From contig CADAWR010000003.1 in assembly GCA_902791695.1 (NCBI GenBank), positions 62,001-126,000 of the forward strand: a DNA stretch of 64,000 bases, read 5' to 3'. The DNA is from an uncultured Bacteroidota bacterium (GTDB lineage: Bacteria; Bacteroidota; Bacteroidia; Bacteroidales; P3). Each line of letters starts with the position of its first letter. Positions within the stretch are counted from its first letter, which is position 1. A model generated the notes under the pieces. That model made no database searches. It was not told the DNA's origin and worked only from the letters and a program-made list of their open reading frames with translations. Positions 35,025 through 44,301 of this stretch are shown piece by piece. The position numbers were made by a program, and so were the translations under genes.

Positions 35025-38000
35025 ATGATTTTTTGTATGCAGGTATTGGCAACATATAAGAAGCTCTGTAGCGGGATGTTGCGGCTGGCGGCCCTGGTGT
35101 TGCTGATGGCGGCCTTGCCGGTGACGGCGCGGGGGCAGTGCGACAGTGTGACGACACCGTGGCACGAGTCCTTCGACAGCTACGGTACCGGCGTGGAGGT
35201 GACGCCAGGATGCTGGGTTGTGTCGCGCAACTACGACATGGGCTATCCGCCGCATCTGGTGGCGGTGCCCGTGCACAGCGGCGGCGCGGCGTTGGCTCTC
35301 TATCCCGGCACCATAGCCGAGAGCCACTACAGCATGGCCATAGCCCCGCCGATAGCGGGACAGGCCTCGCTCGACGGCCTATTCCTGCGCTTCTGGCTCT
35401 ATTCGCCGAGCACTGCCTCGCGCCTGCTGGTGGGCATCTGTGCCGACACGGGGCGCTACACGCGAGAGTTCGTGGCCGTCGACACCCTGCATGTCGACCA
35501 GGGCTCGCGCTGGCAGGAGATGGTCGTGGACCTTTCCGCCTACAGCGGTACGGGACGGCGTGTGACCTTCCGCATGGAACGCGGCCTGCAGCCCGACAAC
35601 ACAGAGATGTATGTCGACGACGTGCGCCTGGAGCGCTGCGGCACCTCGGTGCCGACGGTGTCGCATGTGGGCAGCAGCCAGCTGACGCTGCATTTCGAGA
35701 CCTACGGCTTCGGCGACGTCGAGGTGGCCTACGGCACCGACACCATACGTCCGGCCGTGTCGCCGCTGACGCTCACGGGTCTTACGCCCGACAGCCTCTA
35801 CACCTTCACGGTGGGCTGTGTCGACGGCGAGAGGCAGAGCGTCACGGTGCGCACCATGGAGGAGGCCGGCATACCGATAGCCTATTACGAGAACTTCAAC
35901 AGCGTCGACAGTGTGATGCCGCGTCACTGGCGGCGCCCCACGGCCAACAAGCCCCAGGTCACGGGCGGTGTGCTGCGGATGCTGCCTGCCGTTGGCGACA
36001 TCTGCATGGCTGTGCTGCCCCTGCCCGAAGGGGCCGCCATTGCCGACCTGACGATGGCCCTGAAGCTCACCGCCACGGGCACTGCGCGCCTGGTGGTGGG
36101 AGCCGTGGAGTTCCCCGACGAGCCCTCGACCTTCGTGCCTGTGGACACCCTTGTGGCATCGGGCACACAGCCGCTGGTGCTGCCGCTGGGCGGCTATGTG
36201 GGCAGTGGCTCCTACCCCGCCCTGCTGGCCATAGGCAGCGGCACCGTTACGGTGGACAACCTGCGCCTGGCCCGTTGCATGCTCGACGGACAGCGTCTGT
36301 ATAACATAACCGAGCAGGAAGCCATAGTGGCTTGGGACACATTGACGCTGGCCGACGGCGCCACGGTGACTGTGGAGTACGGCGACGCCGGTTTCGCCCT
36401 CGGCAGTGGCACGCGCCTCACAGCCACGCAGAACCCCTTTATGATAAGCTCCCTGCCGCCCGACACGCCCCTTGAGGTGTACGTCTGGCCCTCGTGCGGC
36501 GACGCTCCGGCGGCCTGCGACAAGCTAAGTTTCCGCACCTTCGCCCATGCTGTGATGCCGCCCTACTGTGAAGGCTTCGAAGGGAGCACGGCGATGCCCA
36601 TGGGATGGGTGGCCTCCGGCAATGCCCACATAGGGTCCAACTCGTACCGCGGCAGCCGAGCGTTGACCGTTGGCTCCAACAGCAGCGTCACCATGCCCCT
36701 GCTCGGCGACGCCACCCCCGACACCTGCTACCTTGAGTTCTACGCCATAGGCAACGGACGCCTCGTCATAGGGCGTCGCGCCACGCCTTACGACCCCTTT
36801 ATTCCCACCGACACCGTCAACGGCAACGGCACGTGGCGGCGCTATGTGGTGCCCGTCGTGGGTGCCGCAGGCAGCTGCCTGGCCTTCACCGCCAGCGCCA
36901 TTTGGAGTGTCGACATGCTGAGCCTTCGCACGGCGGGCATAGCCGACGCCACGGTGAGCCACATCAGCCAGACCACGGCGTTGCTGACCCTGGGCTACCA
37001 CTACGGCGACAGTGCCGAGGTAGAGTACATACGGCTGCCCAACGGTGCCAGCGACTTCACCCCCGGGCACGGCAACACAGTATATTGCGACAGCACGCTG
37101 ACCTTCACGGGCCTGCAGCCAAGCTCGCGCTATGCGGTGCATATAGCCCCCAAGGGCGGCTACGGAGCCGAGTGCAGCTACTTGACGCTGACCTTCAACA
37201 CCCTTGCAGCCCCCTTCGAGGTGCCCTACTGCCAGAACTTCGACGCCCTTACTGCGGGCTCCTACCCCGAAGGCTGGCGGCGCCTCTCGCAGGTAGGTCT
37301 CTACCCCATAGTGAGCAACCAGCGCAACCTCACCGGTGGGCTGTCGCTGCTCTTTGTGGCCCAAGCCGGCAAGCCCACGGTGGCCATCCTGCCCGACGCC
37401 GACGGCTGTCCGCCGTCGCGCACCATAGCCTTCTGGGCCAACACCGCGGCAGGCCACAGCGACGCACTGTTGCTGACAGGCTATGTCACCGACGTCACCG
37501 ACGAGGGCACCTTTGTGGCCGTGGACACCATGACCTTCAGTGCCGCCGACCGGTGGAGCCACCGCATGGTGCACCTCGACAGCGTACCGGGCCACATGGC
37601 CCTGATGCTCGTCAGCGGCGGTGCCCAAGCCAGCACCTATATTGAGAACCTCTGTGTGGAGCCCTGCATAGCCTACAACATAAGGATTGGCGACCTCGAC
37701 AGCACGTCGGCCAAGATCTACTGGGAAAGCACCGACAGTGTGGCGCTACTGTGCCGCTACACCGGCGGCGGGCAGACGCGCCAGGACACCCTGCGCACCT
37801 CGCCAGCCACCATTGGGGGGCTCGACATGGACAACGTCTACACCTTCTACATAGAGACCCTGTGCGGCTGCGGCAGCATCGGCGCCTCATACTACCACGG
37901 TAGCGGTTCCACCGGCACCACCGCCAACAACGGAGCCATAAGCTTCAGCATCAACACACGGCCGTCGATGCGCAGCATCCCCTACTGCATAGACTTCGAC

Positions 38001-41000
38001 GGCAACCAAACCGGCAGCCTGCCCTCGTCGTGGCGCATGCGCGGTGCCGGCAGCGTCACCGACCGCAACTACCACGGCGGCAGCCACAGCCTGCAGCTCA
38101 GCGGTGGCATCCCCGTGAGCCTGCCACCCATCGACAGCATAGGCGGGGCCATGGTGAGCTTCCACATCTACGGCATGAGTGATAGCCTGCTGAGCGACAG
38201 CGCTATAGTGGTAGGTGTGATGAGTGACCCTGACTCCATCAACACCTTCACGGCCGTCGACACATTGAGTCTTACCGCGCTGGGGTGCTGGCAGCACCTT
38301 GTCGCCGACCTGTCGGACTACAGCGGCGACGGTCACTACATAACCCTGCGCACTCCCACGGGCAGCGGCACCATGTACCTCGACGAGATGTCTGTGACGA
38401 GCTGTGCCATAGGCGAAGTGGCGGCGACGGCGGCGGGCACTGTGACGTGGCGCTCGTGGCACGGGGTCGACAATATAATAATAGAATACGGTCCTGCGGG
38501 CTTCACCCCCGGCGACAGCACGGGAGTGCGCGACACCGCCCATACCGATGGCAGCGACGGTCTGCATATGCACAGCCTTGCCGGGTTCACGGAAGGCAAC
38601 AGCTACGACATATACCTGACGCCCATCTGCGGTGCTGCCACCTCGTGCCAGCGCCTTATGGCCACCGTGGCGCCAGCGGCCACCACGCCCTACTGTGAGA
38701 ACATGGAAGAGGCGCTGCCTGCCGGCATCCCCTTCGGGTGGGCCGTGGGGCGTACCAACAATGCCACTCCGGGCATGGCCACCCTCGACGGCAACCAGAC
38801 GCTGCACCTCTACGCCACCACCGGCAACCCCTCGATAGCGGCGTTGCCGCAGCTGGCGGTGCCCGACATCGGAGCGCACCAGCTCACCCTGCGGCTGCGC
38901 GCCAGCAACCACAACCGAGCCCGCCTCGTGGTGGGCCAGATGACGGTGCCCACCGACCCCAACACCTTCATGCCACGAGACACCCTGACCCTCGACGCCA
39001 CAGGAGTGTGGGAGACGCTGCACCTGCCGCTGACGCGCTTCAACGGCACCGACAACATAGCCTTCAGCGCCCAGACCACCACGCAGAACGTCGACATCTG
39101 GGTTGACGACATAGCCGTCACGCGGGGTCTCACGCCCACGATAGCCATAGTGTCGGCCCGTAGCGTGCTCCTCAGCAACAGCGACAGCGACTACTACGTA
39201 GACTACGCCCCTGTGGACAGTGCCGCGTGGCACGGCACCCTGCTGCACGTCACCACGACGGAGCATGTCGTCAGCGGGCTGATGCCCGAGCAGAGCTACC
39301 GCTTCTACTGCAGTCATGACGGAACGCCCGACTGCCAGGAACCCATAGTGGTCACCATGCCCGGCGAAGAGAGCCTCCCCTACTGCCGCCAGCGCGACAC
39401 CGTGAGCAGCCTGATGCTGCCCGAGGTGGCCATAGACAGTGTGCGCCACCTGCACCTCTATTTCCGCCTGAGAGGCGGCACAGCGCTGACCGTGGGCGTG
39501 TTGGGCCAACGTGGCGTGTGGGAGAGCTTCATGCCCATAGAGACCGTCGAGGCTCCTGCCGGCAGCTGGGGCGACATGCACGTAAGCATGGAGAGCTACG
39601 GCGGCGACGGACGCTTCGTAGCGCTGCGCACTATCGGCGGCACCAATGCCATCATCGACGGCCTGATGGTGTCGCCATGCGAGTTGCCCTCGGTGACCCT
39701 GACACCCGACAACCGTGCCGAGATAAGTGGCACGGGAGTCGTGGAATACGGCCCCGTCGGCTTTGTGAAAGGCACAGGCACCATGGTCGCTGCGCCGGCC
39801 ACGGTGACCCTTGCCAACAACAGCAGCTATGACTTCTACGCCCTCTGTGACAGCGATTTCGTCACCTGTGCCGCACCGCAGCAGCTGACCACCGCCATAG
39901 ACCGCTGTCCGCTGCCCGACACCATCCTGGTGGCGCAGCCCGGCAACGGACGCGTAGAGCTGAGCTGGGACACCGCCTACAGCGGGTTCTGGATAGAATA
40001 CATGCATGCCGGAGGCACCCCGGGCAGCGGCACCACGTTGCAAGTCACAACACCGCCGTTAGAGCTTACGCTGGACCCCGACACCACATATGACTTCTAC
40101 CTGCGGTGCGACTCGGCGGAGCTCACCGACAGGGCACCGCAGCAGGTCGTCACCTTGGCCTCGCTGGTAGAGGTACCATACTGTGAAGGCTTCGAAGAGA
40201 CCCTGAGAGGGTGGCGTGTGCTCAAAGACAACGGCGAGAACTATGCCGCAGTGACCGCCGACAACGCCCACAGCGGCCTGTCGGCCCTCAAGGTGAGGAA
40301 CTACTACGGCACCACCTACCTCGTGCTGCCGCAGCCAGATGTCGACAGCCTGAGGCGGTTGGTGGTGAGCTTCCATGCCTACTTCACCGGCAGCAACGGG
40401 CACAGCATAACCCTGGGCGCCATGAGCGATGCCGGTGACCCGCAGAGCTTCGATTCGTTAGCCTCCTTCACCTCCATGCAGGGGCATTACAAGCGCTGCT
40501 TCCACGACCTCGTCAACTACTACGGAGGCGGGCATTTCATAGCCTTGCGCTTCAAGAACGACGACATAGCCTACCTTGACGACCTGCAGGTCAGCACATG
40601 TGCGGCGTACAACTTCCGGATGACGGCTATGGAAGGCGACCACGTAGCCTTTGAGTGGGACCAGGCAGGCACGCCGGACGTCAGCATCAGCTACCGACCC
40701 GTTGGCGGCGACACCATGACCACGGTGTACCCCACGGTGTCACCCCACCATATAGAAGGTCTCTCGCCGCTGACCAACTACATCTTCCATATCACCTACA
40801 GCTGTGCAGAAGTGTGCGACAGCCTAGGGGCGCCCACCGACACCTTCTATACCTTCACGCCGCAGGGCGGCACAGGATGCATAGACTACACCGACCTGCA
40901 TGCGGCATACGTCACCTGCAGCTATGGCAGCTATGACAACCCCACGGAGCACATCGGTGTGGTAGACAACGGATACTACAGTGCCGCGAGCCGTCATACG

Positions 41001-44000
41001 GTGCACTTCGACACCACCGAGCGTGACGCGCGCACCGGTGGCCTGCTGCGCACCATACCACAAGGCGAGCCCGCCTCGATACGGTTGGGCAACTGGAACA
41101 GTGGCGGCAATGCCTCGCCTGAGGCCGAGAGCATCACCTACGGCATGACCGTCGACGCCGACGTAGCCGACCTGCTTGTGCTGCGTTATGCCGCCGTGCT
41201 GCAGGACCCCGAGCACTCGCCCAGCCTGCAGCCGCGTTTCCGCCTCGAGATACTGAACCAGGAAGGACAGCTCATAGACTCCTGCTCGATGGCCGACTTC
41301 ATAGCCAACGCCGCCTTAGGGTGGAACGAAGCAACGAACGAAGTGCTGTGGAAAGACTGGACGACGGTAGGCATAGACCTGAGCCCCTACAACGGGCAGA
41401 CCATCTTCGTGCGCCTCACCACACGCGACTGTGGCGAGGGCAGCCATTTTGGCTACGCCTACTTCACCTTGCGCTGCGGCACCCGCAGGATGCAGACCGA
41501 GGGGTGCAGCGTGGTGCCCAACAACCGCTTCACGATGCCCACGGGCTTCAACTACCGCTGGTACACGTCGGCCGACACCACGGCGACCATCTCCGACTCG
41601 TCGAGTATCTGGGTGCGGAGCGACAACAGCATCACCTACTTCTGCCGCCTGTCGTTCATAGACAACCCGCAGTGCCACTTCACCATGAGCGCCTTCGCCG
41701 GTGCGCGCTACCCGCTGGCCCTCTTTGACACGGCGCTGACGGTGTCCAACTGCCAGTTCGACCTGCAGCTCACCAACCGTAGCACCATCAGTGGCGACGG
41801 CGAGACGCCGTTAGGGACCGGCGAGCCCGTAGAGACCTTCCGGTGGCTGCTGCCCGACAGCACGGAGAGCACTGCGTCGGCCCCCCTGCTGCACCTGGCG
41901 GACACCGGTACGGTGGACATCACCCTGATAGCCGGCATTGCGGACAACCAGTGTGTCGACACCCTGCGGCGCAGCATCGTGGTGCGGCGACCCTATCCCG
42001 ACGCCGTCCTCACCGGCCGCAGTGAACGCTGCCGCAACGACGGCACCGACACCCTGAAGATACTCCATGCCTCCAGCTACGGATGGCTCGGCGGTGCCTT
42101 CGGCAGTCCGGCGACGATAGATAGCAACAGCGTGGCATTCGACAGCTTTGCCACGATTGACAGCACACTGACATGCATAACTATAGACAGCAATGGCTGC
42201 AGCGACACCCTGCGCCACACCATAAGCATACACCCCACCTACTACCGCCATTACGCAGATTCTGTATGTTCGTCCCTCGAACAGTACCTCTGGCTCGACA
42301 CGACACTTCACTTCGCCAACTCGGACATAGGCGCAGACCAATATGCACGTATCGACAGGCTCACTGAGCACGGATGCGACAGTACGATGACCTTGGACCT
42401 GCATCTATGGCCCACGTACTACCCCCAACAGGAAGCCACAATATGCGACAACTTCACGCATGACTTCTTCGACACCGTGCTCAACACCACAGGCACCTAT
42501 ATACACCACGGCACCACGACAACGGGGTGTGACAGTATAGTCACATTAGGCCTTACCGTCATGGAACGGCGGTTTGTCAACGACCCACAGGAGGTGTGCG
42601 ACTCGTTGCGCTGGATTGACGGCAGGCTCTACACTGCCGACACCACAGATGTGCACGACACCTTGACGACATACTATGGGTGCGACAGTATTGTGACCCT
42701 GCAGCTTATCGTCAACAACTCGTACTTACTGACTTACAGCGACACGGTATGCTCGTCGGACCAAAACTACGAATGGCTCGACACCGTGGTAAACTTCACA
42801 CATGCCGATACTGACCTGCAGGCACGTCTCGACCGGGTGACCGGACAAGGATGCGACAGCACTATGACGCTGCGGCTGCACCTGTGGCCCTCCTACTACC
42901 CCACCCCCAGGGACACCATCTGCGACAACGGCGAGCTGGCCTATTTCGACACCCTGCTGCACACGGAGGGGACCTATCTGCACGTCGACAGCACCGTGCA
43001 CGGATGCGACAGCATGGTGAACCTCACACTCACGGTGATGCCCACATTCAGCACCAGCATACGCCTCGAGACCTGTGACTCGCTGCGCTGGATTGACGGC
43101 AGGCTGTACACCTCCGATACCTCGGGCGTCAGGGATACCCTCTACACACCCTTCGGCTGCGACAGCGTGGTGACCATGAAGCTGAAGGTGCACCACTCAT
43201 ACTACAGCATCTACTATGACACCTTCTGTGCCTCAACACCTTATGAATTTCAGGGGCACCTATACAGCGAGAGCGGCTACTACAGCGACACGCTACTGAG
43301 CATACATAACTGCGACAGCGTGCTGGCGGTGCAGCTGACTCGGTTAGAGATACCCACCCTCTCGACAGAGACCCTCTACAACTGTGGCGAAGAGAGCTAC
43401 ACTCTGGTGGCACACTCCACGACGCCCTACCTGCTGTGGAGCAGCGACGGCTACGACAGCATATCCGACCCCAACGCCGTCAGCATCACCGTGGCCCCCG
43501 AAGTCAACACAGTGTACACCCTATACACCGACTACGCAGAGTATCCACGGTGTCCGGCGACAACGACGGTGAGGCTGCGCCCATTCGCGAAACCTGTGGC
43601 GCAGATGCGCGTGACCCCACAGCTGCTAACGCAGGAGCACCTGACATTCGAAGCCCGCAACATCAGCGAGGACAACAGGTTAGCATACACCTGGTACATC
43701 GACGGCGAGCCGTTGACCACCAACGACAGAGTCATCCATGGAAGCGCCGCACCGGAAGCCGATACCTGCAGCGTGTGGCTTGTGGTCTATGACGGCCACT
43801 GCTACGACACCGCCATCGCCCTACTGCCAGTGCAGCACAGCGACGTCGAGCTGCCCAATATCTTCACCCCCGATGCGGAGACCAACAACCGCTTCACCGT
43901 CTATGTACACAACATTGCGAATTACGAGCTACGCATATACAACCGTCGCGGCATGTTGGTGTACCACAGCACCAACAGCAACGACTCGTGGGACGGCAAA

Positions 44001-44117
44001 GACATGAACGGACATCCCTGTCCGCCGGGCAGTTATGTCTACCATCTGCGCTACTCCACCGTCTACCGCCCCACCTCATTCCAGAAGGCTATAGGTTCAG
44101 TGCTTCTTATCAGATAG
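35025..44117 (+). CDS. Giant modular secreted protein with T9SS type B sorting domain
   Basis: 3030 residues from the ATG at 35025; the frame is open further upstream but that part is the 11-bp array. ATG 35037 and 35076 are alternative starts, the last giving the tightest signal peptide (MLRLAALVLLMAALPVTARG). The body has eight modules of ~225-265 residues, each opening with a PYCxxFD/E-like line, probably a jelly-roll/MAM-like fold followed by an Fn3-like unit. Then come a different globular domain (about 1950-2200), an Ig/PKD-like stretch, and ~75-residue repeats with GCDSTMTLxLHLWPTYYP. The last ~87 residues (from PNIFTPDAETNNRF, about 2943) form the gliding-motility-type C-terminal domain, ending KAIGSVLLIR. 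It should be exported through T9SS and kept at the cell surface. Confidence 0.9.
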   Translation: MIFCMQVLATYKKLCSGMLRLAALVLLMAALPVTARGQCDSVTTPWHESFDSYGTGVEVTPGCWVVSRNYDMGYPPHLVAVPVHSGGAALALYPGTIAESHYSMAIAPPIAGQASLDGLFLRFWLYSPSTASRLLVGICADTGRYTREFVAVDTLHVDQGSRWQEMVVDLSAYSGTGRRVTFRMERGLQPDNTEMYVDDVRLERCGTSVPTVSHVGSSQLTLHFETYGFGDVEVAYGTDTIRPAVSPLTLTGLTPDSLYTFTVGCVDGERQSVTVRTMEEAGIPIAYYENFNSVDSVMPRHWRRPTANKPQVTGGVLRMLPAVGDICMAVLPLPEGAAIADLTMALKLTATGTARLVVGAVEFPDEPSTFVPVDTLVASGTQPLVLPLGGYVGSGSYPALLAIGSGTVTVDNLRLARCMLDGQRLYNITEQEAIVAWDTLTLADGATVTVEYGDAGFALGSGTRLTATQNPFMISSLPPDTPLEVYVWPSCGDAPAACDKLSFRTFAHAVMPPYCEGFEGSTAMPMGWVASGNAHIGSNSYRGSRALTVGSNSSVTMPLLGDATPDTCYLEFYAIGNGRLVIGRRATPYDPFIPTDTVNGNGTWRRYVVPVVGAAGSCLAFTASAIWSVDMLSLRTAGIADATVSHISQTTALLTLGYHYGDSAEVEYIRLPNGASDFTPGHGNTVYCDSTLTFTGLQPSSRYAVHIAPKGGYGAECSYLTLTFNTLAAPFEVPYCQNFDALTAGSYPEGWRRLSQVGLYPIVSNQRNLTGGLSLLFVAQAGKPTVAILPDADGCPPSRTIAFWANTAAGHSDALLLTGYVTDVTDEGTFVAVDTMTFSAADRWSHRMVHLDSVPGHMALMLVSGGAQASTYIENLCVEPCIAYNIRIGDLDSTSAKIYWESTDSVALLCRYTGGGQTRQDTLRTSPATIGGLDMDNVYTFYIETLCGCGSIGASYYHGSGSTGTTANNGAISFSINTRPSMRSIPYCIDFDGNQTGSLPSSWRMRGAGSVTDRNYHGGSHSLQLSGGIPVSLPPIDSIGGAMVSFHIYGMSDSLLSDSAIVVGVMSDPDSINTFTAVDTLSLTALGCWQHLVADLSDYSGDGHYITLRTPTGSGTMYLDEMSVTSCAIGEVAATAAGTVTWRSWHGVDNIIIEYGPAGFTPGDSTGVRDTAHTDGSDGLHMHSLAGFTEGNSYDIYLTPICGAATSCQRLMATVAPAATTPYCENMEEALPAGIPFGWAVGRTNNATPGMATLDGNQTLHLYATTGNPSIAALPQLAVPDIGAHQLTLRLRASNHNRARLVVGQMTVPTDPNTFMPRDTLTLDATGVWETLHLPLTRFNGTDNIAFSAQTTTQNVDIWVDDIAVTRGLTPTIAIVSARSVLLSNSDSDYYVDYAPVDSAAWHGTLLHVTTTEHVVSGLMPEQSYRFYCSHDGTPDCQEPIVVTMPGEESLPYCRQRDTVSSLMLPEVAIDSVRHLHLYFRLRGGTALTVGVLGQRGVWESFMPIETVEAPAGSWGDMHVSMESYGGDGRFVALRTIGGTNAIIDGLMVSPCELPSVTLTPDNRAEISGTGVVEYGPVGFVKGTGTMVAAPATVTLANNSSYDFYALCDSDFVTCAAPQQLTTAIDRCPLPDTILVAQPGNGRVELSWDTAYSGFWIEYMHAGGTPGSGTTLQVTTPPLELTLDPDTTYDFYLRCDSAELTDRAPQQVVTLASLVEVPYCEGFEETLRGWRVLKDNGENYAAVTADNAHSGLSALKVRNYYGTTYLVLPQPDVDSLRRLVVSFHAYFTGSNGHSITLGAMSDAGDPQSFDSLASFTSMQGHYKRCFHDLVNYYGGGHFIALRFKNDDIAYLDDLQVSTCAAYNFRMTAMEGDHVAFEWDQAGTPDVSISYRPVGGDTMTTVYPTVSPHHIEGLSPLTNYIFHITYSCAEVCDSLGAPTDTFYTFTPQGGTGCIDYTDLHAAYVTCSYGSYDNPTEHIGVVDNGYYSAASRHTVHFDTTERDARTGGLLRTIPQGEPASIRLGNWNSGGNASPEAESITYGMTVDADVADLLVLRYAAVLQDPEHSPSLQPRFRLEILNQEGQLIDSCSMADFIANAALGWNEATNEVLWKDWTTVGIDLSPYNGQTIFVRLTTRDCGEGSHFGYAYFTLRCGTRRMQTEGCSVVPNNRFTMPTGFNYRWYTSADTTATISDSSSIWVRSDNSITYFCRLSFIDNPQCHFTMSAFAGARYPLALFDTALTVSNCQFDLQLTNRSTISGDGETPLGTGEPVETFRWLLPDSTESTASAPLLHLADTGTVDITLIAGIADNQCVDTLRRSIVVRRPYPDAVLTGRSERCRNDGTDTLKILHASSYGWLGGAFGSPATIDSNSVAFDSFATIDSTLTCITIDSNGCSDTLRHTISIHPTYYRHYADSVCSSLEQYLWLDTTLHFANSDIGADQYARIDRLTEHGCDSTMTLDLHLWPTYYPQQEATICDNFTHDFFDTVLNTTGTYIHHGTTTTGCDSIVTLGLTVMERRFVNDPQEVCDSLRWIDGRLYTADTTDVHDTLTTYYGCDSIVTLQLIVNNSYLLTYSDTVCSSDQNYEWLDTVVNFTHADTDLQARLDRVTGQGCDSTMTLRLHLWPSYYPTPRDTICDNGELAYFDTLLHTEGTYLHVDSTVHGCDSMVNLTLTVMPTFSTSIRLETCDSLRWIDGRLYTSDTSGVRDTLYTPFGCDSVVTMKLKVHHSYYSIYYDTFCASTPYEFQGHLYSESGYYSDTLLSIHNCDSVLAVQLTRLEIPTLSTETLYNCGEESYTLVAHSTTPYLLWSSDGYDSISDPNAVSITVAPEVNTVYTLYTDYAEYPRCPATTTVRLRPFAKPVAQMRVTPQLLTQEHLTFEARNISEDNRLAYTWYIDGEPLTTNDRVIHGSAAPEADTCSVWLVVYDGHCYDTAIALLPVQHSDVELPNIFTPDAETNNRFTVYVHNIANYELRIYNRRGMLVYHSTNSNDSWDGKDMNGHPCPPGSYVYHLRYSTVYRPTSFQKAIGSVLLIR
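35149..40870 (+). repeat. Eight tandem ~225-265-residue modules within the giant protein
   Basis: Module starts, read at their PYC-like lines, lie at about 35149 (PWHESFDS), 35876 (YYENFNS), 36554 (PYCEGFEG), 37220 (PYCQNFDA), 37977 (PYCIDFDG), 38685 (PYCENMEE), 39376 (PYCRQRDT) and 40173 (PYCEGFEE). Most contain a W near the strand after the opening line and a V(D/G)xL(R/V)L(E/A)RC-type line at their middle. They vary a lot, so they are old duplications. Confidence 0.75.
42180..43330 (+). repeat. CDS-type short repeats near the C-terminus of the giant protein
   Basis: GCDSTMTLDLHLWPTYYP, GCDSIVTLGLTV, GCDSIVTLQLIV, GCDSTMTLRLHLWPSYYP, GCDSMVNLTLTV, GCDSVVTMKLKV and NCDSVLAVQLT follow one another at about 60-80-residue spacing, each preceded by a short segment with ICDN, VCDSLRW or VCSS. 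This pattern is common in Bacteroidetes surface proteins with gliding-type C-termini and is thought to form Ig-like stalk repeats. Confidence 0.75.
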
Positions 44118-44301
44118 TTACCCATTCTTTTTGCAGCCATTCGCATAGCCGCGCCGCAGCCACACAGGTGCCGGGTGAAATGAGAGGGAAAAGATAAAAA
44201 AATGTTATTTTTTCCCATGTCTGTTTTTTTTTATATATTTGCCTGTCTACGCGAACCAGGCGCAGACGCACTATTATGTTAATAATCAACGTCGCGCGCG
44301 C
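44118..44301. other. Intergenic leader before the first paralogue
   Basis: This 184-bp gap carries T-rich DNA and a TATATTTG -7 box. There is a palindromic GTCGCGCGCGCATG just before the predicted start. I see no further gene. Confidence 0.4.
44234..44241 (+). promoter_or_regulatory. -7 promoter box TATATTTG
   Basis: TATATTTG follows a T tract, matching the Bacteroidetes TAnnTTTG -7 element; the same box stands before three other surface genes here. A -33 box is not clear. It would start a leader of about 50-60 nt before the ATG at 44302. Confidence 0.55.

Noticed and set aside
37887..40043. 718-codon minus-strand frame opposite the giant T9SS protein
   Set aside because: Low-complexity His/Val/Gly-rich translation and clear coding signal on the + strand.
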